From Pirellulales bacterium (GTDB lineage: Bacteria > Planctomycetota > Planctomycetia > Pirellulales > Lacipirellulaceae), in assembly GCA_016930815.1 (NCBI GenBank), contig JAFGFZ010000482.1, positions 1 through 49,477 of the forward strand: a DNA stretch of 49,477 bases, given 5' to 3'. The stretch's first letter is position 1. Every line of letters begins with the position of its first letter. Both the position numbers and the translations under genes were made by a program. Shown piece by piece: positions 16,497 to 25,651 of the stretch. The notes under the pieces were generated by a model that made no database searches, had not been told where the DNA came from, and saw only the letters and a list, made by a program, of their open reading frames with translations.

Positions 16497-19400
16497 ATGC
16501 CCCCTGCCCTACTTTCCCGGCTGGGACGTTTCGTCTTTGCACCGCTTTGGATGGTCGCCTTCGTGGCGAATCCGGTAATCCACTCCGCTGAACCTGCGAC
16601 TTCATCACCCGCAGCCGTACAGGAGTTTAGTGGCGCGGTCGCGCTACAAAATCGAGGCGAATACGATTTGGCCGCTGATGCATGGTCCGACTTCCTGGAA
16701 AAGCGCGCGGACGATCCGCTGGCCCCCAAGGCGCGGCACTATCGGGGCGTCTGCCGCTTCCAGCTGCAGCAATACGCCGATGCTCGCGCTGATTTCGAGC
16801 ATGTGATCAAAAACACACCTCAAGTTGACTTGATTGAATCCACGCATATCAATCTAGGATTGTCGCTTTTCAACCTAGCACAAGCAAAAACACAGGTCCC
16901 GCGCGGCCCCGAGGACAAGGCCGATAACGATTCCACTGCTCTCTTCGACCAGGCGATTGCCACATTCAAAACCCAGCTCGAAAAATTCCCAGACGGTGAA
17001 TTTGTGCCACTTGCCTTGTATTACCAGGCTGAAGCCCTCTATGCGCGGCAAAAACGGGACGAGGCGATTGCCGCCTACCAAAAGTTCATCGCTTCCTTTC
17101 CCGACCACGCGCTTCGGCCCGATGCTTTCTATGGTCTGGGAATTGCGCAGGCCGATTCAGGGAATACGGTTGAGGCTGGCAAAACATTTCAGACTTTCCT
17201 GGATTCCTTTACAAATCATCCGCTGACCACCGAGGTTACCATGCGGTTGGGGGATATCCTGTTTGCTCAGGGCAAACAGGCCGAGGCAGAATCCCATTTT
17301 GCGGCGGCAGCCGCGATTGCGGATTTTGAACACGCCGATTATGCGTTACTCCGCCAAGCAGCCTGCCGGTTCGAAACCAACAATTTCACCGGAGCCACCG
17401 AGCTCTACAAAACCCTTTATCACAAGTATCCCAAGTCCCCCCATGCCCCCGTGGCCGCATTGAACGCCGGCAAGGCAATGCTGCGGATCGGAAACCATGC
17501 GGATGCCATCCTGTGGTTCCAAAACAGTTTGGCAACAGGCGACATCCATGCGGCCGAAGCCTCCCATTGGCTGGCCCGGGCCCAACTCGCGTCTGCGAAA
17601 CCGGCCGACGCTCTGGCAACGGTCGAAGCGGCATTGTCCGGCCCCCCGCCAGAGGCGTGGGCCATCCCGCTAGCAATGGATCGAGCCGATGCTCTGTACG
17701 CGATCCCTGAACGTCGGAGCCAAGCCATTGCCGCCTATACCAAAATCGCCGATGATCACCACCCGAATCCGCAGGCCGGGCAGGCACTCTACCTTGCCGC
17801 CGATACGGCACTGGCCATCCACGATTACCAACAGGCATTGGAGTTAACCACCCGGTACCTGAAAGACTATTCCACACATGCCGCCCTGGCGCAAGTCCGA
17901 CATATCGGGGCCGAAGCCCAACTCCAACTCAAACAATATGATGCGGCTATCAACGACTTCCGGCGACTGCTCGAAGATTTCCCCCAGAATCCAAGCTACC
18001 ACTCCTGGCGAAACCGCCTGGCGCTAGCCCATTCGCTAGCCGGGCAACACCAGGAAGCAATCGAGCTCCTTACGCCACATCTTGGTACGATCGACCAGGA
18101 TGCTGTCCGCGCTGAATCCGAACTCCTTGTCGGTGCAGCTCACTTGGCGCGGAAAGAATTCAACCAGGCCATCCCGTTGCTGCAAACAGCATTGGATCGC
18201 GCTCTTACGGTCCATGACACATCGCTCGTCGAGCGGGCTTTGCTCCAACTGGCCCGAGCGCAACATGGAATGGGGAATGGTCAAGCTGCCATCGATTTGG
18301 TTGAACGACTTCTCGCAGAATATCCCAAGAGCCGGCTTGTTGCCGAGGCGCAACTTCTCTTGGCCGAATTCTTCGCCGCCGCTGGAAATGACGAGAAAGC
18401 AACCGAGGTATTCGAGCAATTCCTCGTGTCGCATGCTGAAAGTTCCCTGGTTCCCTCCGCGATGCTTGGTGCTGCCGGCGCCTACTCACGCCGTGGCGTC
18501 CTGCCAAAGGCCATCCAGTTGCTCGATGATTTTATCACCCAATATCCAGGTCATCGACTCGCCCCGGATGCCTTTTTTGCCAGAGCCGTCGCACGCCAAA
18601 AAACGAAAAATTACCCCGGCGCCATCGAGGATGTCGCGGCATTTCTAGCTGCCCGACCAGAGGAACCGAGAAAATTGGATGCCCTGTATGTCCGCGGTTT
18701 GTGCCAAGCATCCCAAAAACAGTATGCCGACGCGATGGCAACATATGAATCGATTCTCGCCGACAATTCAAAATACACGGCCGCCGATCAGGTACTTTAT
18801 GAAATGGCCTGGATCCATCGCGAGCTGGGAGATTCTGGTTCGGCTCTGGAAACATTCAAACGCTTGACCACGGAACACCCGAACAGCCCGCTCGCGGCCG
18901 AATGCCACTATCGGGTCGGGGAAGCAGCGTACACAGCGAAAGATTATACGACCGCGGCGGATTCGTATCGTGCGGCTCGAGCGAAGGCAGGCGGCGGAAC
19001 TGAATTGGCGGAAAAAGCACAGCACAAACTGGCCTGGACACTCTACGAACAAGGAGACTTCAGCGCCGCGGCGGCTGAATTTGCCGCCCAGCTCGCCGAA
19101 TCGCCAACGGGACCGCTATCAGCGGATGCAAAGTACATGCGAGGCGAAGCCCTTTTCAAACAAAACCAGTTCGCCGAAGCACTCACGGCCATCAAAGAAG
19201 CCCTGGATTCCAAACCATCTAGCGATCTGTTTCGTATCGTTGGTTTGCTACACGCCGGTCAGGCAGCCGGCCAGCTCGAACAATGGGACACAAGCCTCCA
19301 ACTGCTTAACCAGTGCACTGGCGATTATCCCAACAACGACTACCGCGACGAAGTGGACTACGAACGGGGCTGGGCTCTGCACAAATTGGGACGCGATGAG

Positions 19401-19730
19401 GATGCAATTCCCTTGTTCGCTGAGGTCTCTGGACGCAATACCACTGCCCTCGGCGCTCGATCAAGGTTCATGATCGGCGAAATTCAAATGGGCAAGAAAG
19501 ATTACAACGCGGCAGTGCGAACCTTCTTTGAAGTTGCCTATGGTTATAAGGATGCAGGCGCAGAATCCAATCCCTGGAAAGCCAATGCCATGTTCGACGC
19601 CGCACGATGCCTGGAACAACTTAAAAAACAACCTTCGGCTACGAAGATCTATCAGGAACTTATCGAAAAGTATCCGGAAAGTGAACAGGCCACTCATGCA
19701 AGAAATCGCCTGCAAGAATTGAATCCGTAG
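16497..19730 (+). CDS. Large exported TPR-repeat protein
   Basis: With the ATG at 16497 (GGAG 9 bases upstream) the product has 1077 residues. It starts with a signal-peptide-like segment (SRLGRFVFAPLWMVAFVANPVIHSA). The rest is almost entirely tetratricopeptide repeats about 34-37 residues long, each with the small-residue pattern and phrases such as AIAAYQKFIASFPDHALRP and KIYQELIEKYPESEQ, as in BamD/YbgF-type periplasmic TPRs. It lies ten bases before exbB, and exbD and the toroid protein follow, all on one strand. A role as periplasmic scaffold or adaptor of that energised complex is inferred. An alternative upstream start at 16410 would extend the N-terminus. Confidence 0.88.
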   Translation: MPPALLSRLGRFVFAPLWMVAFVANPVIHSAEPATSSPAAVQEFSGAVALQNRGEYDLAADAWSDFLEKRADDPLAPKARHYRGVCRFQLQQYADARADFEHVIKNTPQVDLIESTHINLGLSLFNLAQAKTQVPRGPEDKADNDSTALFDQAIATFKTQLEKFPDGEFVPLALYYQAEALYARQKRDEAIAAYQKFIASFPDHALRPDAFYGLGIAQADSGNTVEAGKTFQTFLDSFTNHPLTTEVTMRLGDILFAQGKQAEAESHFAAAAAIADFEHADYALLRQAACRFETNNFTGATELYKTLYHKYPKSPHAPVAALNAGKAMLRIGNHADAILWFQNSLATGDIHAAEASHWLARAQLASAKPADALATVEAALSGPPPEAWAIPLAMDRADALYAIPERRSQAIAAYTKIADDHHPNPQAGQALYLAADTALAIHDYQQALELTTRYLKDYSTHAALAQVRHIGAEAQLQLKQYDAAINDFRRLLEDFPQNPSYHSWRNRLALAHSLAGQHQEAIELLTPHLGTIDQDAVRAESELLVGAAHLARKEFNQAIPLLQTALDRALTVHDTSLVERALLQLARAQHGMGNGQAAIDLVERLLAEYPKSRLVAEAQLLLAEFFAAAGNDEKATEVFEQFLVSHAESSLVPSAMLGAAGAYSRRGVLPKAIQLLDDFITQYPGHRLAPDAFFARAVARQKTKNYPGAIEDVAAFLAARPEEPRKLDALYVRGLCQASQKQYADAMATYESILADNSKYTAADQVLYEMAWIHRELGDSGSALETFKRLTTEHPNSPLAAECHYRVGEAAYTAKDYTTAADSYRAARAKAGGGTELAEKAQHKLAWTLYEQGDFSAAAAEFAAQLAESPTGPLSADAKYMRGEALFKQNQFAEALTAIKEALDSKPSSDLFRIVGLLHAGQAAGQLEQWDTSLQLLNQCTGDYPNNDYRDEVDYERGWALHKLGRDEDAIPLFAEVSGRNTTALGARSRFMIGEIQMGKKDYNAAVRTFFEVAYGYKDAGAESNPWKANAMFDAARCLEQLKKQPSATKIYQELIEKYPESEQATHARNRLQELNP

Positions 19731-19740
19731 TTACCAACGC

Positions 19741-20715
19741 ATGTCATCTCCGATAGGACACGAAACTGTGCATTTATCACGATTCTGTATGCAAGATAGA
19801 CCAGCCTTTTTTGTCGCATGGACTGGCAGCTGCATCGCTGCCTTGTGTCTGGGGGCCGTTGGATTTCTGGACTCATTCGCCCACGGCCAAACAACCGAAG
19901 CGATGGATCGGGCCAACGAGGTCTTGGAACAACCATCACCGGCTGATGGAACGATGACCGATCCAGGCGCCCTACTGGATGTCGAAATGCCGTCCATATG
20001 GGACCTTTTGGTGAAGGGGGGTTGGATGATGGTCCCTATCGGCCTCATGTCGATCCTCGTCGTCGCATTCGGTGTTGAACGTGCCTTAGCGCTTCGCCGG
20101 TCACGGATTTTTCCCGAAGAACTAGTCGCGCAACTCGGTCTCCTCTCCGCTGCATCGGCAAAATTCGATCCTCGGCGGGTCTACCGGCTTTGCCAGGAAT
20201 ATCCATCCAGCGCGTCCACCATTATCCGCACGATGTTATTGAAGATGGGCCGGCCACAGAGTGAAATCGAAAATACTGTTTCCGAAGCGAGCCAGCGGGA
20301 AGCAGATCGCCTCTATTCGAATGTTCGGACACTGAACCTGGCTGCGGCTGTGACGCCCTTGATGGGTCTTTTGGGCACGGTCTGGGGTATGATCCTGTCG
20401 TTCTACACGACGGCCAATCTTCCAGTCGGTTCGAATAAAGCCGAAGCCCTTGCCAATGGGATCTATGTCGCTCTGGTCACGACCTTCGCCGGATTGACCG
20501 TTGCCATCCCAGCAGCTGTTTTAGCCCATTGGTTCGAGGGCCGAATCCGCGGGCTCCTGATGCAAATTGATGAGATGATGCTGATCCTTCTTCCCCATAC
20601 GGAACGCTACGAAGGAAAGCTCCGCGTTAGCAAACAGCAGCTTGATGCTGCCGAAAGCCCGAAAATCCCTCACGATGATCTCCAAACCAAGCGTCGCCCC
20701 GCCGCGGCGAAATAA
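19741..20715 (+). CDS. MotA/TolQ/ExbB proton channel family protein
   Basis: A 324-residue proton-channel subunit that, with an ExbD/TolR partner, converts proton motive force into movement across the envelope. An N-terminal extension has a signal-like hydrophobic segment (about 23-42) and a short periplasmic stretch. The ExbB core follows: one helix at about 93-113 (GGWMMVPIGLMSILVVAFGV), a cytoplasmic domain, then two helices at about 200-222 (AAVTPLMGLLGTVWGMI) and 240-265 (ALVTTFAGLTVAIPAA), with the conserved Thr residues. A C-terminal tail is basic. The first start (19741) is used; 19789 is an alternative. The exbD-like gene follows after about 100 bases. Confidence 0.9.
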   Translation: MSSPIGHETVHLSRFCMQDRPAFFVAWTGSCIAALCLGAVGFLDSFAHGQTTEAMDRANEVLEQPSPADGTMTDPGALLDVEMPSIWDLLVKGGWMMVPIGLMSILVVAFGVERALALRRSRIFPEELVAQLGLLSAASAKFDPRRVYRLCQEYPSSASTIIRTMLLKMGRPQSEIENTVSEASQREADRLYSNVRTLNLAAAVTPLMGLLGTVWGMILSFYTTANLPVGSNKAEALANGIYVALVTTFAGLTVAIPAAVLAHWFEGRIRGLLMQIDEMMLILLPHTERYEGKLRVSKQQLDAAESPKIPHDDLQTKRRPAAAK

Positions 20716-20814
20716 CCGTCGATCGAATCCAGGGCATCTATTTCCCAAAACCGATCCCCCCTGGATCTGATCCTTGATGCCCGATCGAAATTCTGAAATT
20801 CCAAATTCATCCCC

Positions 20815-21222
20815 ATGGCAATTAAACTCCAACAAAACGCGGTGATCAGCACACTCAGCTTGACACCCCTTATTGATGTCGTCTTTCTCCTTTTGATTTT
20901 CTTTCTTGTTGCCACACGTTTCGAGCAAGAAGAACGGGATATGGCGGTACGTTTACCCCAAGCGAGCGAAGCAGCTCCGGCGATTGCCTCTCGTCAAGAT
21001 CTCTTCGTCACAGTCACATCCGAAGGATCCTTTTTTCTGAGTGGAAAACAAGTTAATCTATCGTTGCTAGAGGAATCACTCCAAGAAGCCTATCGCCGAA
21101 ACCCGGGTCGACAACGCGTGATCATTCGCGCCGATGCCAACAGCCGCACATTGCACCTTGTTGCCGCCATGAATGCTTGCAACAAGGCGAATATCCGAAA
21201 TTACAGCGTGGCTACGGAGTAG
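20815..21222 (+). CDS. ExbD/TolR family biopolymer transport protein
   Basis: A 135-residue partner of the preceding ExbB-like protein. The single membrane helix carries the essential proton-carrying Asp (about D21) in LTPLIDVVFLLLIFFLV, and a periplasmic domain of about 95 residues follows with the family pattern RVIIRADANSRTLHLVAAMNACNKANI. The 99 bases before it contain no gene; it starts with ATG after an AT-richer stretch that resembles degenerate repeats seen elsewhere in such genomes. The next gene starts 15 bases after its stop, so all belong to one transcription unit. Confidence 0.92.
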   Translation: MAIKLQQNAVISTLSLTPLIDVVFLLLIFFLVATRFEQEERDMAVRLPQASEAAPAIASRQDLFVTVTSEGSFFLSGKQVNLSLLEESLQEAYRRNPGRQRVIIRADANSRTLHLVAAMNACNKANIRNYSVATE

Positions 21223-21237
21223 GAGATTGTTCCCCCC

Positions 21238-24200
21238 ATGCCAAGGCATCGCCGCATCGTTCATCGCATCGAACCGAGCCGCTCGTTCCCGTTTGACGAG
21301 CAGGTATGGCCGGTGCATTTTGCACTTTTGGTGCTGGCGCTGCTCACGGCCGGATTGGTCATCCTGGCAGGTGGATGGAATGACCCTCGGTTCCTGCACA
21401 ACGGTTGGATTCGATTGTTGACCCTAGCCGCCACAATGGGTGGACTGGCGTGGGCCGCCAACACCTACAGCCCACGCCGTGCCCGGCGCCTGCATTTCGC
21501 CGTGTTAGTGAGTTTGATTACTCATCTCCTGCTCGCCGTCATCCTCCATGAGAAGTATCTTCAGCCCTTCGTCGATGCCCCAGAGGATACCGAACCTCCC
21601 GTGGTTGAAACACCCATCCCAGCTCCCATCCCCGCCCCTCCGGAGATGGTACCGGCCGAATTCGAACGCCCTCTGCAGACAGAGCCAATCCGAGTTGTCA
21701 CGCATGCACCTCCGGAACCACGAACCCAAACGGAGCCCGACGAGGCTCCGTGGCATGCGTTCCAACGGCTGGAGGTCCAAAAGGAACTGCCTCCGGCCGA
21801 AGTCGCTGAACGGAAGCCGGAACAGACACGGCCGCGCCGCGCGGAGGACCTCGCCTTATTCAACCGGCGCCCATCCGCCATGGCCCATCCGGCCGGTGGG
21901 ACGGTACCCGAGGAAATCTTACGGCGATTCACGGCACCCCTTGCCTCCAAACAAGCTGCCACTCCAATCCAACTCGCCCGCCGTGCATTCCAACAACCGA
22001 TCGTGCCAACAGGCAACATCACGGAGCCTACAGCCTCACCAGGCCAGGCGAACGAACCGACACGGCATCCGGAGCCGGAACCGCTGCAAGTCACCGATGC
22101 CCAACAGGCAATTGCCCGCCAAGCGACGAACCGGCAACACGGCGGGGCCGTCAACCGAGGTGTAATTTCTGCCCGAACGCAGCTAGCCCAGCCCCAGCCA
22201 ATGCCTCTGCTCGAATCGACCAACCAGGCGATACGCCGGAGTGATGCAGCATCCCCACTCGTTGAAGCGGTCCCCATTCTGTCTGAATCGCCAACCATTG
22301 CCGATGCGGCCGATCAGGCCGAATCCCGGCAGGACCAAAAGCCACCCCGGCCAATGATCGCTCGATCCGATCCATCTTCACGCGCCCGGCGGCCAACCGA
22401 AATTGCGCCTTCACCCGACGTGCTGGCTGTTGCCGAGGAACCATCGTGGCAATCGACCGATCATAGCAACGCGTTGCTTGCCGCCCAGTCCACCGGCACG
22501 CAACGCGCATCGTCCCAGTCTCCCCCCTTATCAGACGGTGATTCCGATGTCGCGTTCGTGAGTGAACCATCCCAGGTCATGCCAGGGAAGACCACACTCC
22601 AGCGCGCCCAGCCGGCCACTGAACCGAGCATCGCACCCCGTTCACGGACCGATTTCACTCCGCGCCGATCTCTTGAATGGGCCAACGCACCGGCATCACC
22701 GGCCACGGCCGAATCCTTCACGGCCGCTCAGAACAGTAGCTTCCATCGGGCCGGACCGGCACCGAACACCTTGGCGCTGACCCGGGCGAACGCAGGCTAT
22801 TTACTAGGCGGATCGCAAGACAACAATGCGGGGCGGGACCTACCCGTCGATGCCGAGCACCTGGCCCCATATCCATCCACGGCCGCCCGCCGCGATGCGG
22901 CAATCCAGCAACAATCCGGGCCTGCCCTGGCGCCTGCCATGGACGCCCAACTCGCCAAGGCAACTGCTGGCGCAGACGCCCCCATGGCACCAGCGATGGC
23001 CAAGCCGCTTGAGACGGCTGAATTGGCCGGCTCGCGCCGGCCAGGCCAATTGGCCGCATCCGCCAGCGCGGCGATCGAACGGCAGTTCGCAGCCGCAGCG
23101 CCTGGGGAAATCACGGCATCGGTGGGAAGTGGTGAACTCGACACAGGATCGGAGCAGATTGTCCCATCGAGTGGCACCGGCCGGTCGGCCGGTGGAGGTC
23201 AACCTGAAATCCAAATCGCGGCAGCCACACCTTCCCGCAGTTCGGCAACGGGCGGCGGTGCACCAGCCGCGGCACTTGCCGCGAAAGTTCCAGCCCTCGC
23301 GCCAGCGGCACCCCAGGCCAAGGGCGGTGGCGCGCCATTACCGGCCACCCAATCCATGGCATCCGATACGAGCGGTGCAAATCATGTGGCGACTGCGGCC
23401 ATTTTGGATCAGCCCCACGAAGGTGGAACGACTCTGTCGGGAACCTTGGGAGCTCAGGCGCCCACAACAGTCCGACAAGCGGAACGCGGAGATGCTGAAC
23501 CGGGCCTAGCCAGCGGCGGCGGTACTGCCGCGATTCGCTCCCGGCGTGGTCCGGCAACACCTGCCCTGGTTCGAGCCGATATCCCGGCCATTGCCGCGAT
23601 CCCCCAGGCTGGGAACACCACGGCATCCAATTCTTCCTCTTCGCAACATCAAGGACCAACCGATCCTGCAGACTCTCCAACTCAAACCGTTCGACCGGCG
23701 GAACCGAGCGTGTTGGTCATGGGACGACAGGGAACTGAGATGTCCGTCGATCGGGCCACGGCTGGTATCGATTCAGGAGGATTCGGGCCGAACTTTGCCA
23801 TCACAAGCGGGCTACCAGATCGTCTGGCTCAATTCCAAAGTCCCATCGTCCAGAGTACGCCCACGCGGTTTGTGCGGAAACGGACGACCGGCCTCCCGAC
23901 CATTCGGGGCATGGCACGGAAACCGGCTCCAGCCTTTGCCCAGCGAGCTCTCCGAGGCGAACCATCCGATGCCGCATCACCGCAACAACCTCCGGAAAAA
24001 ACCGAAGCAGCCATCGAACTAGGATTGGTCTATCTCGCCCGAAGGCAGCTTGCCGACGGACGCTGGTCCCTCTCTCGAAATGGCGTCGACCTTGTCCGGG
24101 CCCCCCGAGAACGACCTCAACTTGTTTCGGATGCCGCCGCAACCGGTCTGGCCCTGCTCGCGTTTCTTGGCGCGGGCTACGATCATTTTGATGATCAATA

Positions 24201-25086
24201 CCAGGAAGTGGTCAAGGCTGGACTGAACTTCCTCGTAAAAAATCAAAAGCCGGACGGCAATCTGTATATTCCGGGTGACATCGAATCGAGTCAGTATGCC
24301 CAGTTCTATAGCCACGGTATTGCGGCGATTGCTCTATGCGAAGCCTACGGCATGACCGGCGATCCATCCCTTCGGGAACCAGCCCAAAAAGCAATCCAGT
24401 TCATTATCGACACGCAACATCCATCGTATGGCGGTTGGAGATATCTTCCTGGCCTCGACTCGGACCTCTCCGTGACTGGATGGCAGGTCATGGCGCTCAA
24501 GAGCGGCGAGTTGGCTGGACTGAACGTGCCAACCGATGTTTATGAACGGATCGGGGAGTTCCTCCATCGGTGCCAAGGCTCCAAAGACGCATTTCTCTTC
24601 GTCTACAATCCGTATGCCGACACAGAAGACGCACGACGCCGTCACGGCCGGGACGCGAGTACGGTCATGACATCGGTGGGATTGCTCACCAGCCTCTACC
24701 TAGGGAAAAACCGGGATGATTTGGCCATCCGGCAGGGTGCCGAACATCTACTGGCCAATCTGCCCATGCATGGTATCAGCAGTCGCCCGGCAGTGGTTGG
24801 GACCACGGGCAATCCACTTCGCGATACGTATTACTGGTACTATGCAACACAAGTGATGTTCCACATGAAAGGGAAATATTGGAACCAATGGAACGCCCGG
24901 CTCCACCCACTTTTGATCGAAAGCCAAACTCAGGCTGGCCCGCTTGCCGGTAGTTGGAATCCCTTCCAGCCAATCCCCGATCAATGGGTCGCACACGGCG
25001 GGCGACTCTACGTGACAACGATGAACCTGTTGTCCCTGGAGGTCTACTATCGACATCTCCCTCTTTACGAAGCCACCGCTCGGTAA
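21238..25086 (+). CDS. Giant TonB-like protein with C-terminal terpenoid-cyclase-like toroid
   Basis: A 1282-residue protein in three parts. Three hydrophobic segments lie at about 25-45, 57-75 and 86-104. A very long low-complexity spacer rich in Pro, Ala, Gln and Thr runs from about 115 to 915. A domain of about 360 residues (921-1280) follows with squalene/oxidosqualene-cyclase-like alpha-hairpin repeats: YLARRQLADGRWSL, LNFLVKNQKPDGN, FIIDTQHPSYGGWRY, each like a QW motif. The cyclase DxDD acid motif is not intact (DSDLSVTGW), so terpene cyclisation is doubtful and a binding or structural role more likely. Being next to exbB and exbD, the membrane anchor and spacer recall TonB. Function inferred only. 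Confidence 0.85.
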   Translation: MPRHRRIVHRIEPSRSFPFDEQVWPVHFALLVLALLTAGLVILAGGWNDPRFLHNGWIRLLTLAATMGGLAWAANTYSPRRARRLHFAVLVSLITHLLLAVILHEKYLQPFVDAPEDTEPPVVETPIPAPIPAPPEMVPAEFERPLQTEPIRVVTHAPPEPRTQTEPDEAPWHAFQRLEVQKELPPAEVAERKPEQTRPRRAEDLALFNRRPSAMAHPAGGTVPEEILRRFTAPLASKQAATPIQLARRAFQQPIVPTGNITEPTASPGQANEPTRHPEPEPLQVTDAQQAIARQATNRQHGGAVNRGVISARTQLAQPQPMPLLESTNQAIRRSDAASPLVEAVPILSESPTIADAADQAESRQDQKPPRPMIARSDPSSRARRPTEIAPSPDVLAVAEEPSWQSTDHSNALLAAQSTGTQRASSQSPPLSDGDSDVAFVSEPSQVMPGKTTLQRAQPATEPSIAPRSRTDFTPRRSLEWANAPASPATAESFTAAQNSSFHRAGPAPNTLALTRANAGYLLGGSQDNNAGRDLPVDAEHLAPYPSTAARRDAAIQQQSGPALAPAMDAQLAKATAGADAPMAPAMAKPLETAELAGSRRPGQLAASASAAIERQFAAAAPGEITASVGSGELDTGSEQIVPSSGTGRSAGGGQPEIQIAAATPSRSSATGGGAPAAALAAKVPALAPAAPQAKGGGAPLPATQSMASDTSGANHVATAAILDQPHEGGTTLSGTLGAQAPTTVRQAERGDAEPGLASGGGTAAIRSRRGPATPALVRADIPAIAAIPQAGNTTASNSSSSQHQGPTDPADSPTQTVRPAEPSVLVMGRQGTEMSVDRATAGIDSGGFGPNFAITSGLPDRLAQFQSPIVQSTPTRFVRKRTTGLPTIRGMARKPAPAFAQRALRGEPSDAASPQQPPEKTEAAIELGLVYLARRQLADGRWSLSRNGVDLVRAPRERPQLVSDAAATGLALLAFLGAGYDHFDDQYQEVVKAGLNFLVKNQKPDGNLYIPGDIESSQYAQFYSHGIAAIALCEAYGMTGDPSLREPAQKAIQFIIDTQHPSYGGWRYLPGLDSDLSVTGWQVMALKSGELAGLNVPTDVYERIGEFLHRCQGSKDAFLFVYNPYADTEDARRRHGRDASTVMTSVGLLTSLYLGKNRDDLAIRQGAEHLLANLPMHGISSRPAVVGTTGNPLRDTYYWYYATQVMFHMKGKYWNQWNARLHPLLIESQTQAGPLAGSWNPFQPIPDQWVAHGGRLYVTTMNLLSLEVYYRHLPLYEATAR

Positions 25087-25651
25087 TCCCGATATACCGT
25101 TCTTTCAGCACGATGCATCGGCTGCGTCAGAATCAGACATCTGTTCAATTCTGCAACACTTAAAATGCAACAGGCGATCTGGGATATGCTGCCTGCAAAA
25201 TCCCAGATCGCCATGCATTGGGAGGTGAAGGAATTTGTTATTGGGTCAACGCATTCGTCTTTTCCGCCTGACAAATAGTCCTAATTCCCATACTAACAAT
25301 CCCTTCGGTCAACCGGTGGCTTAAACCTCTTCGCTCGCCAGCCCCGCTTCAAGTCTATTCTCTGTTCCGACCCTATTGATATCTTTTGTTGTTCCAAAGT
25401 CCTTTGCAGCGTGGCCATAGGATAGCAGACAGCAATTCGCATGCCAGAAGGAATCCGAAGACATGAATTCGTTCCTTGCGGTGATTTGGTAGAGTAGGAT
25501 CCAGCCAATCCAGCCAAGAGGCTTGTGTCGCTCTTGTCCCGCGAAGTCTTTTCCGGTACTCTTCCGCCCTCCTCTGACGGCAGTTCTGCTAGCACGCGGG
25601 CGGGATGCGGCGAATTGGCGAGCGGCATGCGCCTTTTTGGATATCTCTAGG
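25087..25651. other. Intergenic region before flhA
   Basis: The 565 bases between the toroid gene and flhA hold no recognisable gene. The flhA frame is open back to 25523, but that part shows no FlhA similarity. A long hairpin (25165-25218) is the one clear structure. A flhA promoter should lie between it and 25651; no convincing sigma-28, sigma-54 or housekeeping boxes were found. Confidence 0.5.
25165..25218. repeat. Long inverted repeat / hairpin after the toroid gene
   Basis: A perfect 13-bp inverted repeat GGCGATCTGGGAT (25173-25185) and ATCCCAGATCGCC (25200-25212) with a 14-base loop is extended by ATGCA/TGCAT arms (25165-25169 and 25214-25218) across a small internal loop. There is no T-run. 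It may end the upstream transcript, or be a small mobile or RNA element. Confidence 0.6.

Noticed and set aside
21561-22298. Long open frame on the minus strand opposite the toroid gene
   Set aside because: It mirrors the Pro/Ala-rich codons of the plus-strand gene, has low-complexity composition and no recognisable domain.
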